From Hyphomicrobium sp. (GTDB lineage: Bacteria; Pseudomonadota; Alphaproteobacteria; Rhizobiales; Hyphomicrobiaceae): a DNA stretch of 64,000 nt. The stretch lies in contig JALHOF010000001.1 in the NCBI GenBank assembly GCA_022843145.1, forward strand, positions 62,001 to 126,000, read 5' to 3'. This document shows, one piece after another, positions 1-7,755 of this stretch. The stretch's first letter is position 1. Each line of letters begins with the position of its first letter. The notes below the pieces were generated by a model that searched no databases, was not told the origin of the DNA, and saw only the letters and a program-made list of their open reading frames with translations. Made by a program: the position numbers and the translations under genes.

Positions 1-10
1 GTTCAGCCAT
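1..10 (-). CDS. First codons of the gene after dsrE, probably dsrF (cut by window edge)
   Basis: Only three codons are visible on the minus strand (ATG GCT GAA). They follow the dsrE stop by 15 bases and have a GGGGAG ribosome-binding sequence eight bases upstream. In reverse-type dsr operons the gene after dsrE is dsrF, a subunit of the DsrEFH sulfur carrier. The identity is inferred from position alone. Confidence 0.55.
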
Positions 11-25
11 GTCCCGATGCTCCCC

Positions 26-424
26 TCAATCGCCGAAAACGACAAGGCGATCGGATTCGATGCCCATCTCGATCAATTGTCCCAGGCCCGAAATGCGGAA
101 CCCCGGTGCGATGTTGGCCGAGCCTTCGCCCTTGCCGTGCCGCTTCGCCTCACCCTCGTCGAGGATGCCGCGGCGCTGTGCGGCGGCGATGCACACCACG
201 AGATCGAGCTTGTGCTTCTCAGCGAGCTCGCTCCAGTTCTTCTGGATATTCCGATCGTCCTGCGGCGGCACCGTCAGGCGTGTGCCGTTGTTGACGCCGT
301 CGTTGTAGAAGAACACGCGGAAAACCTCGTGACCCTTTTCCAGCGCCGCTTTCGCGAACTGATAGGCCGAGTCCGAAGCCTGATGCGTGTATGGCCCCTC
401 GTTGACCAGGATGGAGATCTTCAC
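26..424 (-). CDS. dsrE: DsrE, sulfur-carrier subunit of DsrEFH
   Basis: Cytoplasmic DsrE/TusD-family protein of 132 residues. With DsrF and DsrH it forms a complex that passes protein-bound persulfide towards DsrC in sulfur oxidisers. Counting from the chosen GTG start, the motif LDLVVCIAAA puts a cysteine at residue 78, the position of the active cysteine in the characterised Allochromatium DsrE. An in-frame TTG three codons earlier would sit directly on the GAGG ribosome-binding sequence, whereas the GTG at 424 has a 9-base spacing, so the GTG is preferred. It lies downstream of dsrA and dsrB on the same strand. Presence of dsrE marks the oxidative (reverse) Dsr pathway rather than sulfate reduction. 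Confidence 0.9.
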   Translation of the reverse strand: MKISILVNEGPYTHQASDSAYQFAKAALEKGHEVFRVFFYNDGVNNGTRLTVPPQDDRNIQKNWSELAEKHKLDLVVCIAAAQRRGILDEGEAKRHGKGEGSANIAPGFRISGLGQLIEMGIESDRLVVFGD

Positions 425-587
425 GTTCGACAACCTCGTTGAACATGCCGTACTTGCGACGGCTTCACTTGTGACGGCCTCAATCTACTTCCGCGGACCT
501 GTCTCGGCCAGCCGGGTCCGAACAGTCCCGCACCGGATCGAAACCCTGCCGCGCGCACCACCGAACCGGCGGCGCCCCTCCCCAGAG

Positions 588-609
588 CCGGCGCGCCGCA
601 GCGCGCCGG
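588..609 (-). promoter_or_regulatory. Strong hairpin between dsrB and dsrE
   Basis: A perfect 9-bp stem (CCGGCGCGC / GCGCGCCGG) with a 4-base loop begins 11 bases after the dsrB stop. On the minus strand no T-run follows, so it looks less like an intrinsic terminator than like an mRNA-protecting or attenuating hairpin that sets the DsrAB:DsrE ratio. The remaining 434-619 sequence shows no gene. Confidence 0.5.
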
Positions 610-619
610 ATGCAAGTCG

Positions 620-1747
620 TCAGAAGCGGACGTGCGCCGACATATTCATCGTGTGGCGTGCACCGACCCAAGTATCGAGATGGTGCTTGGTGAACGCCAA
701 GCCGGTCTTCTCGAAGAACTGCGGCCAGCCGATCCGGTCGATCCACTCGCCCATGCGCTCCCAATCCTTCGCGTCCTCCTTGTAGGCATAAAGGATCTTG
801 CGAACGACTTCCTCGACTTCCGGCCAACGCGGCGGGTTGTTCGGCAGGTTGGCGACGACGAGCTTGTGGAACGTCGGCTTCGAACGGGCGTTCGAGTGCT
901 TGCCGCCCACCCAGATGGCGAGCTTCGTCGACTCGGCGCTGTTGATCTGCATCGGCGGGCAGGGCGGATAGCAGGCGCCGCAGCACACGCACTTCTTTTC
1001 GTCGACTTCGAGCGACGGCTTGCCGTTGACCATCGCCGGACGGATCGCCGCGACCGGGCAGCGCGCCACGACCGACGGGCGCTCGCAGACGTTGCCAACC
1101 TTCTCGTGATCGATCTTCGGCGGCTTCGTGTACTGCACGTTGATCGAGATATCGCCCTGGCCACCGCAGTTGATCTGGCAGCACGACGTCGTGATGCGCA
1201 CGCGGTTCGGCATATCCTCTTGGATGAACTCCTTGTGGAGCATGTCCATCAGGCTTTTCACGACGCCCGAAGCATCGGTGCCGGGGATGTCGCAGTGCAA
1301 CCAGCCCTGGGTGTGCGAGATCATCGACACCGAGTTGCCTGTGCCGCCGACCGGGAAGCCTTCCTTGGTCAGCACCTCGATGAGCTTCGGCACCTTCTCG
1401 AAAGAGCCGACCATGTACTCGATGTTCGAGCGCGTGGTGAAGCGGACGTGGCCTTCGCCGTAGGTGTCGGCGATATCGCACAGCTTGCGGATCGTGCCGA
1501 CGTCCATCTGGCGCTGCGTGCCTGCGCGGACCGTGAAGATCTCATCGCCGCTCTTGGCGACATGGCGCAGAACGCCGGGACGCGGCCGCTCATGCCAGGC
1601 CCAATTGCCGTAATTCTTGCGCATGATCGGATGCATGTACTGCATCGGATCGGGCACGCCCGACTCGATCGGTTTGCGAAGCTTCGGGGGTGGCGCCTTG
1701 GCGGCGGCGGGGGCCGGCGTACCCGGCGTAACTGTGCCCTGACTCAT
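620..1747 (-). CDS. dsrB: Dissimilatory sulfite reductase, beta subunit (DsrB)
   Basis: Beta subunit of the alpha2beta2 siroheme sulfite reductase. In sulfur oxidisers it runs in reverse, taking sulfane sulfur from DsrC to sulfite in the cytoplasm. The 375-residue protein has a Pro/Ala-rich N-terminus, the sulfite/nitrite reductase ferredoxin-like half-domain (about 50-125), cysteine cluster C189-C190-C194 with C221 and C230, and an inserted ferredoxin domain CVCCGACYPPC (253-263). The ATG has GAGG seven bases upstream. It follows dsrA after an unusually long 298-base spacer, and dsrE follows. Length fits the family (about 350-380). The oxidative type is inferred from dsrE and the rest of the locus. 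Confidence 0.96.
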   Translation of the reverse strand: MSQGTVTPGTPAPAAAKAPPPKLRKPIESGVPDPMQYMHPIMRKNYGNWAWHERPRPGVLRHVAKSGDEIFTVRAGTQRQMDVGTIRKLCDIADTYGEGHVRFTTRSNIEYMVGSFEKVPKLIEVLTKEGFPVGGTGNSVSMISHTQGWLHCDIPGTDASGVVKSLMDMLHKEFIQEDMPNRVRITTSCCQINCGGQGDISINVQYTKPPKIDHEKVGNVCERPSVVARCPVAAIRPAMVNGKPSLEVDEKKCVCCGACYPPCPPMQINSAESTKLAIWVGGKHSNARSKPTFHKLVVANLPNNPPRWPEVEEVVRKILYAYKEDAKDWERMGEWIDRIGWPQFFEKTGLAFTKHHLDTWVGARHTMNMSAHVRF

Positions 1748-2045
1748 GTGCGTCCTCGCTCTTGAATCTTCTGAATTGGTGTCGGCGTCGCTCGTTTCGT
1801 CGCGTCTGGCCTCGGGGGCCTATCGGGGCGGCGCGCGTCGGCGGTGCCGTCCGGCAGTGCGGTCTGTCGTCCCGTTCGATGGCCGTCCGATGCCCAACCG
1901 ATGTCTCCGGCACACCTCGCCGAGCGGGGTCGGGGATCACGCTCCCCGCTCGGTCTGATCGGATGGCATTTACATCAGGCTGCTACATCAGGCTTTGTCG
2001 TCCGGCCGCCCCGTCAAGCGGCGGCGGCCGGAATCGGCAAGTTCG
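1748..2045 (-). promoter_or_regulatory. Long dsrA-dsrB spacer with two palindromes
   Basis: No credible gene is seen in these 298 bases. There are two strong inverted repeats: CCGAGCGGGG at 1920-1929 with CCCCGCTCGG at 1944-1953, and TCCGGCCGCC at 2001-2010 with GGCGGCCGGA at 2023-2032. A direct repeat TACATCAGGCT occurs twice at about 1971-1994. dsrA and dsrB are normally almost contiguous, so the structured spacer may be a processing or attenuation site between two subunits needed in equal amounts, or may contain an internal promoter. Confidence 0.55.
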
Positions 2046-3362
2046 TTACTCCGCGGCTTCCTTGGCGCTGCCGTCCTTGTGCGCGCCTTTGCGTGCGAAG
2101 TACTTCTCGGCCTCGTCGGTGAAGTCGTCGGTGCGGACATAGCTCGACGTACGCGGATGCTTGACCATGTTCGGATCGGGCTGGATGCCCAGCGCATCGA
2201 TGAATGCGGGCAGGCCGATCCGGTCCAGCGTCTCGCCGATACGCTCGTGCTCGAGCGCGTTCTCGGCGAAGAAGTCGATCACCTGACGGGCGAACGCCTT
2301 CAGCTTGGCATAGTCTTCGTCGGTCTCGAGCTTCATGAACGGCACGATCATCGTACCCATGAGGTCGCCGACCTTGAGCGAGCGCTTGCCGCCGATCATG
2401 ATCGACGCGCCCTTGTCGTCGCCCGGAGCGAGTGCCTTGTGCATCACGTTGATGCAGTGCATGCAGCGGACGCAGCTCTTGTTCTCGACTTCGAGCGTGT
2501 TGTCGTCGTTGAGGCTGAGCGCACGCGTCGGGCACATCGCGATGACATGGTCGATGACGTACTTGCGGCCGACCTGCTCGACGTAGGCCTTCACCTCTTC
2601 CTGGTCGACCTTCATATCGTCGCGCCAGGTGCCGATCACCGCAAAGTCGGCGCGATGGATGGCGTTCACGCAATCGTTCGGGCAGCCCGAGAACTTGAAC
2701 TTGAACTTATAGGGCAGCGCCGGGCGATGGATTTCGCCGACATTGTCGTTGAGGATCGTGCGCAGCGCGCGGGCCTCGTCGTAGTTCGACATTTCGCAAC
2801 GGGCATGACCGACGCAGCTCATCGAGGTGCGCAGTGCAGGACCGGCGCCGCCGAGGTCGAAGCCGATCTCGTTGAATTCGTCGAATGCCTTCTGGCAACC
2901 CGCCGTGGTCGTGCCCTGGAACATGATGTCGCCAGATTGACCATGAAACGCGATAAGCCCCGAGCCGTGGCGCTCCCAGATGTCACACATCTTGCGCAGC
3001 ACGTTGGTGTCATAGTGGAAGCCGGCTGGCGGCATGACGCGCAGCGTGTGGAATTCCTTCGATTCGGGGAACTTGTCGGCGACCTCGGAGAAGCGCGGAA
3101 TGATGCCGCCGCCGTAGCCGAACACCGAAACCGTGCCGCCCTTCCAGTAACCGAGGCGCTCGGTGTACGAGTGCTCGAGCTGGCCGAGCAGGTCGTTCAT
3201 CATCGCGCCGTTCTGCTCACTGTCCCGGAGCCGCTTCAGGCCCGTCACGAAGCTCGGCCACGGTCCGCTCTCGAGCTCGTCGAGTTTCGGCGTGGGCCGG
3301 TTCGGGGTGCGGGTCTTCGCCGTTGTGGCCTTCACTACATCGTCTTTTTTCGCATCCGACAT
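2046..3362 (-). CDS. dsrA: Dissimilatory sulfite reductase, alpha subunit (DsrA)
   Basis: Alpha subunit of the siroheme-[4Fe-4S] sulfite reductase, 438 residues from the chosen start. The siroheme/cluster ligands are visible as CVGHARC (C183, C189) and CPNDC (C227, C231). They are followed by a ferredoxin domain with C277 and CVRCMHC (C297, C300, C303). An upstream in-frame ATG at 3371 abuts the GGGG ribosome-binding sequence, whereas the ATG at 3362 has nine bases of spacing and is preferred. It is the first gene of the minus-strand dsrA-dsrB-dsrE run. A 20-bp dyad resembling those before soeA and sat lies about 205 bases upstream. Siroheme could come from cysG in the same window. Confidence 0.97.
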   Translation of the reverse strand: MSDAKKDDVVKATTAKTRTPNRPTPKLDELESGPWPSFVTGLKRLRDSEQNGAMMNDLLGQLEHSYTERLGYWKGGTVSVFGYGGGIIPRFSEVADKFPESKEFHTLRVMPPAGFHYDTNVLRKMCDIWERHGSGLIAFHGQSGDIMFQGTTTAGCQKAFDEFNEIGFDLGGAGPALRTSMSCVGHARCEMSNYDEARALRTILNDNVGEIHRPALPYKFKFKFSGCPNDCVNAIHRADFAVIGTWRDDMKVDQEEVKAYVEQVGRKYVIDHVIAMCPTRALSLNDDNTLEVENKSCVRCMHCINVMHKALAPGDDKGASIMIGGKRSLKVGDLMGTMIVPFMKLETDEDYAKLKAFARQVIDFFAENALEHERIGETLDRIGLPAFIDALGIQPDPNMVKHPRTSSYVRTDDFTDEAEKYFARKGAHKDGSAKEAAE

Positions 3363-3810
3363 GACGTACATCCCCAGTTTGTTGCCGACCCGAGGCAGGG
3401 CCCAACTGCTTCACCAGATTTCGAACCCCGACGGTGCACCATCGAGGTTCCACATCATCCCCCCGCCGAGGGGGCAAAGCCGAGCGGAACCCGAATGCGC
3501 CGAGCTATGCAGCGCGATCGACCGCCTCATTCGGCTATAGCATAGACTGCCCTTGCCGAACACTTCCATATTAGCTTATTCGAATATGATAGGAGTCCGC
3601 AAGGGGCGTCGAGCAGGAATATCTGACATGCACATTCAGGCTTGCCCATCGCCCGCCGATCCGCGCCCGCGAATCCGCCACGGCATATTTCTGCCATGAC
3701 GGGAATGTGGTGCCAACGGGTTCGCGCACGCGGAGGACGCGTCTGGGTTGGAGTTTGGCCGCGAGTTCGGCAGCGTTGATGCGCTGTGCACTGGCCGCGA
3801 GGAGTGAGGC
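3363..3810. other. Divergent intergenic region dsrA / tauD-like gene
   Basis: About 450 bases between dsrA (minus) and the dioxygenase gene (plus). The only short reading frames lack ribosome-binding sites and family features. It contains the dyad at 3568-3587 within an AT-rich patch (about 3565-3600), the likely promoter area for both directions. Confidence 0.6.
3568..3587. promoter_or_regulatory. Putative sulfur-responsive operator, copy A (dsrA promoter)
   Basis: Sequence ATATTAG-CTTATT-CGAATAT, an inverted repeat with 7-base arms (one mismatched pair) and a 6-base centre. It matches copy B before soeA at 17 of 20 positions. It fits ATTC-N8-GAAT with one change (ATTA), the pattern I recall for SqrR/BigR-type ArsR-family repressors. 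Position between dsrA and the tauD-like gene would allow control of both. Confidence 0.6.
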
Positions 3811-4689
3811 ATGTCGACGAGCATAGAAAATCCAGCCGCTTACAAGACTTGGCGCGATGCCAAGCTGGCCGGGTATCCGGCGTCAGCAAACGACATCCGC
3901 GTCACAATCGCCGATCTCGCGGTGCCGACCGAGGCCGAGCGCGCCGCCATTCTCGATCGCTGCCGGCGCTGCGGCATGGCCATCTACGAATCAGCCAAGC
4001 CCCTGTCGGGAGACGACGCGCGTGCCGAATTGAGACGATTCGCCGCGACGTTCGGGCTTTGGGATATCGAGGATCACCGTTCCGCCGACAGCGACGGGAT
4101 CGTCGCAATCGAGGTCACCGATCAGAGCAGCAAGCGCGGCTTCATCCCGTACACGAACCGGCCGCTGAATTGGCACACCGACGGCTATTACAACGGTCCC
4201 CACGAAGCCATCCGCGCGATGATCCTGCACTGCGTGCGGCCGGCCAGCGCCGGCGGCGAGAACGCTCTGCTCGATCCCGAGATCGTCTATATCCGGCTGC
4301 GCGACCAAAACCCCGCGCTCGCCGCCGCGATGACGCACCCTGAAGCGATGACCATCCCCGAGAGCGTCGAGGAGGATGGCCGCACGCGCCCGACGAGCAT
4401 CGGCCCCGTGTTCGCATTCGACGCCGGCGGCAAACTCACCACGCGCTACACCGCACGCGCGCGCAACGTCATCTGGCGGGACGACGACGACACACGCGCG
4501 GCCGTCGCCTTCATCGACCAGCTGCTCGCCAAGGAGCAGGAGCCGCTGATCATCAAGTACACGCTCGCCGCCGGCGAAGGCTTGATCTCGAACAACGTGC
4601 TGCACACGCGCACCGGCTTCGAGAACGCCGCCGGCGCCGAACGGCTGCTGTTGCGCGGCCGCTACGCCAAACGCATCACCGGCACCTGA
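3811..4689 (+). CDS. TauD/TfdA-family Fe(II)/2-oxoglutarate dioxygenase
   Basis: Cytoplasmic non-haem iron oxygenase of 292 residues. The facial triad is visible as HxD in NWHTDGYY (H122, D124) and the distal histidine in NVLHTRTGF (H265). Arginines near the C-terminus (LLLRGRYAKR) would bind 2-oxoglutarate. Characterised members release sulfite from taurine or hydroxylate small carboxylates or betaines. The substrate here is unknown. The ATG is preceded by GGAGTGAGG. It is divergent from dsrA, shares its operator region, and is followed by two small genes. That setting suggests a role in organosulfur supply or thiol chemistry, which is inference only. Confidence 0.85.
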   Translation: MSTSIENPAAYKTWRDAKLAGYPASANDIRVTIADLAVPTEAERAAILDRCRRCGMAIYESAKPLSGDDARAELRRFAATFGLWDIEDHRSADSDGIVAIEVTDQSSKRGFIPYTNRPLNWHTDGYYNGPHEAIRAMILHCVRPASAGGENALLDPEIVYIRLRDQNPALAAAMTHPEAMTIPESVEEDGRTRPTSIGPVFAFDAGGKLTTRYTARARNVIWRDDDDTRAAVAFIDQLLAKEQEPLIIKYTLAAGEGLISNNVLHTRTGFENAAGAERLLLRGRYAKRITGT

Positions 4690-4781
4690 CGATCGGCAAT
4701 ACGACCCTCGCCGGCACCGGCGCGATCAGCTACCCACACGATCCGGCACCGACTGCATTCAGCCCACGGGCGGAGGACAAA

Positions 4782-5036
4782 ATGAGCGATAATTTCGAAC
4801 GCGAACCCGGCATGGTCAATCTCAGCGACCTCATCATCTATCGCCCCCAGATGCAGTCGTTCGCCGAACTGCTGGTCGCCGTCGCCGAGGCGGCGCGCGA
4901 TGGCGCCCGTTTCATCAAGTACGACGTCAAGCCCGAGTACATCGACACACCGAAGCGCTGGCAGACCGAAATCGAGCGCGTGTTCTCGCTCGGACCGCGC
5001 TATCTCGGCCAACGCGCCCCAGGAAAGCAGTCATGA
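4782..5036 (+). CDS. Small conserved-looking protein of unknown function (84 aa)
   Basis: I do not recognise the family. The 84-residue product is acidic to neutral with no signal peptide or membrane segment. It has a helical middle (QSFAELLVAVAEAARDGARF) and a C-terminal IERVFSLGPRYLG segment. GCGGAGG stands seven bases before the ATG. Its stop overlaps the start of the next gene (ATGA), so the two are probably translationally coupled and may act together. Placement between a dioxygenase and DsrC-like genes in a sulfur locus suggests, but does not show, a sulfur-related job. Confidence 0.75.
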   Translation: MSDNFEREPGMVNLSDLIIYRPQMQSFAELLVAVAEAARDGARFIKYDVKPEYIDTPKRWQTEIERVFSLGPRYLGQRAPGKQS

Positions 5037-5284
5037 GCGACCCCAACGTCACCGAATTGAGCCGCATCGCGGCGCCCTTCCGGCGTGAGATCGTGTTGCA
5101 GGACGTGCTCCACGAAAGCGGCATGCGGCTCTTGCGCGTCCGCATTCGCGAGGGCACGCGCTTCACCATCCTCGACATCGACGTACCGACCGCCGAGGCG
5201 TGGGCCTCGACGATGCAGGCCTGGGCGACGCGCGCGGCGAGCACCAGCGACGCCGCGAACGAAGGCGGAGACGACGCGCAATGA
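5033..5284 (+). CDS. Small protein of unknown function (83 aa), coupled to the preceding gene
   Basis: Unrecognised 83-residue cytoplasmic protein. A compact predicted beta region (REIVLQDVLHESGMRLLRVR, then IREGTRFTILDIDVPTAEAW) is followed by a helical tail rich in Ala/Asp/Glu. The start overlaps the stop of the upstream gene by four bases, typical of a two-protein unit. No cysteines are present, so it is not itself a persulfide carrier. It could be a small adaptor or chaperone for sulfur enzymes, which is inference from neighbours only. Confidence 0.75.
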   Translation: MSDPNVTELSRIAAPFRREIVLQDVLHESGMRLLRVRIREGTRFTILDIDVPTAEAWASTMQAWATRAASTSDAANEGGDDAQ

Positions 5285-5328
5285 AGCTCGCCGCGGCCAG
5301 ACTAGGTCCGACCAATTCGGCAGCGGCG

Positions 5329-5676
5329 TCAGCCCGTGCTCCATGCTCGCGGCCGCTTCATGCCGGCGATGCGGCAGGCCTGTTTGACGTAGCCGAGCGG
5401 AAACAACTCGAACAGCAGCCCGCGGCCCTCGTCGCGCGCGCCGCCGAGCAGTTTCATGACATGCCGCGCGTCCGGCGTGACGCCATGATCGTCGAGCCAT
5501 TCGCGCATGAAACGGATGACGCGCCAGTGCTCGCCGGTGAGCACGATGTTCTCGTCTCGTGCGATGCTTTCGGCGAACGCTTCGGTCCACTCGGATGGCT
5601 CGACGATGTAGCCGTCCTCGTCGAGCGCGGGCATATCGTCCCGTTCGCTCGTGTCGTTCGCACCACGCATCGTCAT
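5329..5676 (-). CDS. DsrC/TusE-like protein retaining only one C-terminal cysteine
   Basis: DsrC/TusE fold, 115 residues. The family body is clear (DEDGYIVEPSEWTEAFAESIA, then GLLFELFPLGYVKQACRIAG). True DsrC carries two redox cysteines on a mobile C-terminal arm, spaced C-x10-C. Here the inner cysteine is kept (C101 in QACRIAGMK) but the penultimate one is replaced by tryptophan (W112), followed by STG. Such single-cysteine relatives resemble TusE-type relays rather than the trisulfide-forming DsrC. It is convergent with the two small genes and divergent from cysG. Likely roles are sulfur relay or competition with DsrC. Canonical DsrC probably lies off the left edge. Confidence 0.85.
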   Translation of the reverse strand: MTMRGANDTSERDDMPALDEDGYIVEPSEWTEAFAESIARDENIVLTGEHWRVIRFMREWLDDHGVTPDARHVMKLLGGARDEGRGLLFELFPLGYVKQACRIAGMKRPRAWSTG

Positions 5677-5792
5677 CGGCCGCCTTCCTTCGGAACAGGA
5701 TCACCGCAGCGCCGCGTCCGCGCGCCTCGGCCAGTTCAGCATCAATTCGCGCGTGTTGCCAGAGTAAGCCGCCGCCAGCCGGAGCAGACCTG

Positions 5793-7244
5793 ATGGACCA
5801 GCTTCCCATTGCCCTCAAGCTGCAGGGCCGCAAGGTCGTCGTCACGGGAGGCGGCACTGTCGCCGCCCGCAAGACCGATCTGGCGCTCCGGGCCGGTGCC
5901 GACGTGCTGGTCGTGGCGCCCGAACTTTCGAGCGAGTTCATCACTCTGGAAAAAATGCCGAAGTTCCGGCATCGAGCCGGCACGGTCCAGGCATCCGATC
6001 TGCAGGACGCCATCCTCGCCTTCGGCTGCACCGAGGACGACGACGCCGACACGCGACTTTACGAGCTGGCCCATGCCGCGGGCGCGATGGTCAACGTGCC
6101 CGACAATTCCGAACTCTGCGACTTCAACATGCCCGCGATCCTGGATCGCTCGCCGCTGATCGTCTCGATCTCGTCCGGCGGCGCGTCGCCGTTGCTCGCC
6201 CGCATCATCAAGGAGCGCCTTGAAAGCTCCATCCCCGCCCGCTTCGGCGAACTCGCGAGTTTCCTCCGCCATATCCGCGAGCGCATCGACGGCCGCTTCG
6301 CTGATTTGCGCGCGCGCCGACACTTCCTCGAGAAGGTCATCGACGGCCCGGCAGCCGACCTGGTGTTGTCCGGCGACATCGCTGGCGCCGATGCCAGGGT
6401 CGACGCCGAGCTCGACGCCTGGTTCGCACCGACCAGCAATAAGCCCGTCGGCGAGGTCTTCCTCGTCGGTGGCGGGCCCGGAGATCCCGACCTTCTGACA
6501 TTCCGGGCGTTGCGTCTCATCCAGCGCGCCGACGTCATCGTCTACGACCGTCTCATCGGTAGCCCGATCCTCGATCTCGTCCGCCGCGATGCCGAGCGCA
6601 TCTACGTCGGCAAGCGCAAGAATCAGCACGAGCTGCCGCAGGAGGAAATCTCCAAACTCTTGGTCAAGCTCGCGCGCGAGGGCCGCCGCGTCCTCCGCCT
6701 CAAGGGCGGCGACCCCTTCATTTTCGGGCGCGGCGGCGAGGAACTTGAAACGCTGGCCGAGGCCGGCATTCCGTTCCAGGTCGTGCCCGGCGTCACCGCC
6801 GCGTCGGGCTGCGCGAGCTACGCCGGCATCCCCCTGACCCACCGCGATCACGCCCAGGTGTGTATCTTCGTCACCGGCCACGCCAAGGGCGGCCGGCCCG
6901 ATATCGACTGGGAGGTGTTGCTGCGGCCCAACCAGACCGTCGCCATCTACATGGGCCTCGCCGCGCTGCCTGAGCTCACGGCCGAATTCCTGGCGCGCGG
7001 CGCCGATCCGACACTGCCCGTCGGCATCGTCGAGAATGGCACCAAGCTCAATCAGCGTGTCGTCACCGGCACCATCGCCAGCATCACCGGGAAGGCGCAC
7101 GACGCCGGCCTCAAGGGCCCCGCGATCATCATCGTCGGCACCGTCGTCGGACTGCACGAGAAACTCGCCTGGTTCAAGCCAGGCGAAGGCGCCCAGGACA
7201 TCGGGCGCAGGACACCCGAACCGCTCGCCATCGCCAAAGCCTGA
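5793..7244 (+). CDS. cysG: Siroheme synthase (precorrin-2 dehydrogenase/ferrochelatase + uroporphyrinogen-III methyltransferase)
   Basis: Trifunctional 483-residue cytoplasmic enzyme that makes siroheme from uroporphyrinogen III. The N-terminal CysG-B part begins with LQGRKVVVTGGGTVAARK (NAD-binding, about 10-27) and handles oxidation and iron insertion. The C-terminal CysG-A methyltransferase part starts at VFLVGGGPGDPDLLT (about 226) and contains GGDPFIFGRGGEE. The ATG at 5793 is preceded by GGAGCAG. Siroheme is needed by DsrAB and by assimilatory sulfite/nitrite reductases. Its placement between two DsrC-like genes argues that this copy serves dissimilatory sulfite reductase. Confidence 0.95.
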   Translation: MDQLPIALKLQGRKVVVTGGGTVAARKTDLALRAGADVLVVAPELSSEFITLEKMPKFRHRAGTVQASDLQDAILAFGCTEDDDADTRLYELAHAAGAMVNVPDNSELCDFNMPAILDRSPLIVSISSGGASPLLARIIKERLESSIPARFGELASFLRHIRERIDGRFADLRARRHFLEKVIDGPAADLVLSGDIAGADARVDAELDAWFAPTSNKPVGEVFLVGGGPGDPDLLTFRALRLIQRADVIVYDRLIGSPILDLVRRDAERIYVGKRKNQHELPQEEISKLLVKLAREGRRVLRLKGGDPFIFGRGGEELETLAEAGIPFQVVPGVTAASGCASYAGIPLTHRDHAQVCIFVTGHAKGGRPDIDWEVLLRPNQTVAIYMGLAALPELTAEFLARGADPTLPVGIVENGTKLNQRVVTGTIASITGKAHDAGLKGPAIIIVGTVVGLHEKLAWFKPGEGAQDIGRRTPEPLAIAKA

Positions 7245-7299
7245 CCGGCGCCGCGGCGGAAACGTTTTTTACCTGACTGCAGACACGGAGGACATGACC

Positions 7300-7638
7300 A
7301 TGGCTATCGACTTCAACGGCACCGACATCGAGACCACCGCGACGGGCTACCTCGTCAATCAGGAGGACTGGACCGAGGACCTTGGCAAGCACATGGCGTC
7401 CCTCGACGGCATCGAGCTCAATGAGGCCGCGTGGGATGTCATCAACTACTTGCGCGAAGAGTATTTCGACAACGGCCAGACCCAGCCCAACACGCGCACG
7501 ATCGTAAAGGCGATGAGCGACAAATGGGGCCGCGAGGTGGATTCGAAGGAACTCTACGATCTGTTCCCGCTCGACCCTTCGAAGCAGGGCGGCCGCATCG
7601 CCGGCCTTCCCGAGAGCCGCCGCAAGGGCGGCTACTGA
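7300..7638 (+). CDS. DsrC/TusE-like protein lacking both redox cysteines
   Basis: DsrC-family protein of 112 residues (GYLVNQEDWTEDLGKHMA near the N-terminus; ELYDLFPLDPSKQGGRIAGL near the C-terminus). Both cysteine positions of the C-terminal arm are lost: the inner one is glycine, the outer one lysine, and the protein ends RRKGGY. It cannot carry a persulfide in the usual way. Cysteine-free DsrC homologues have been proposed to be regulatory. The ATG at 7300 is chosen over the ATG at 7294 because GGAGGA then lies seven bases away. It follows cysG by 55 bases on the same strand, so co-transcription is likely. Confidence 0.85.
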   Translation: MAIDFNGTDIETTATGYLVNQEDWTEDLGKHMASLDGIELNEAAWDVINYLREEYFDNGQTQPNTRTIVKAMSDKWGREVDSKELYDLFPLDPSKQGGRIAGLPESRRKGGY

Positions 7639-7673
7639 GCGCCCTTCTTCAGCCGCCGCAACACTCGACGTCA

Positions 7674-7695
7674 CCCTCTCCCCTCGGGGAGAGGG
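7674..7695. repeat. Perfect GC-rich palindrome of a common intergenic repeat type
   Basis: CCCTCTCCCC-TC-GGGGAGAGGG, a 10-bp perfect stem between two convergent genes. This sequence class is widely dispersed in proteobacterial genomes between convergent genes and can act as a transcription stop. No T-run follows. Confidence 0.6.
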
Positions 7696-7755
7696 ATCAT
7701 GCCGGAGGCGAGTCTTCGAAACGACGCGAGAGGGCCTTGCCCGCGGTCGCCTTCC

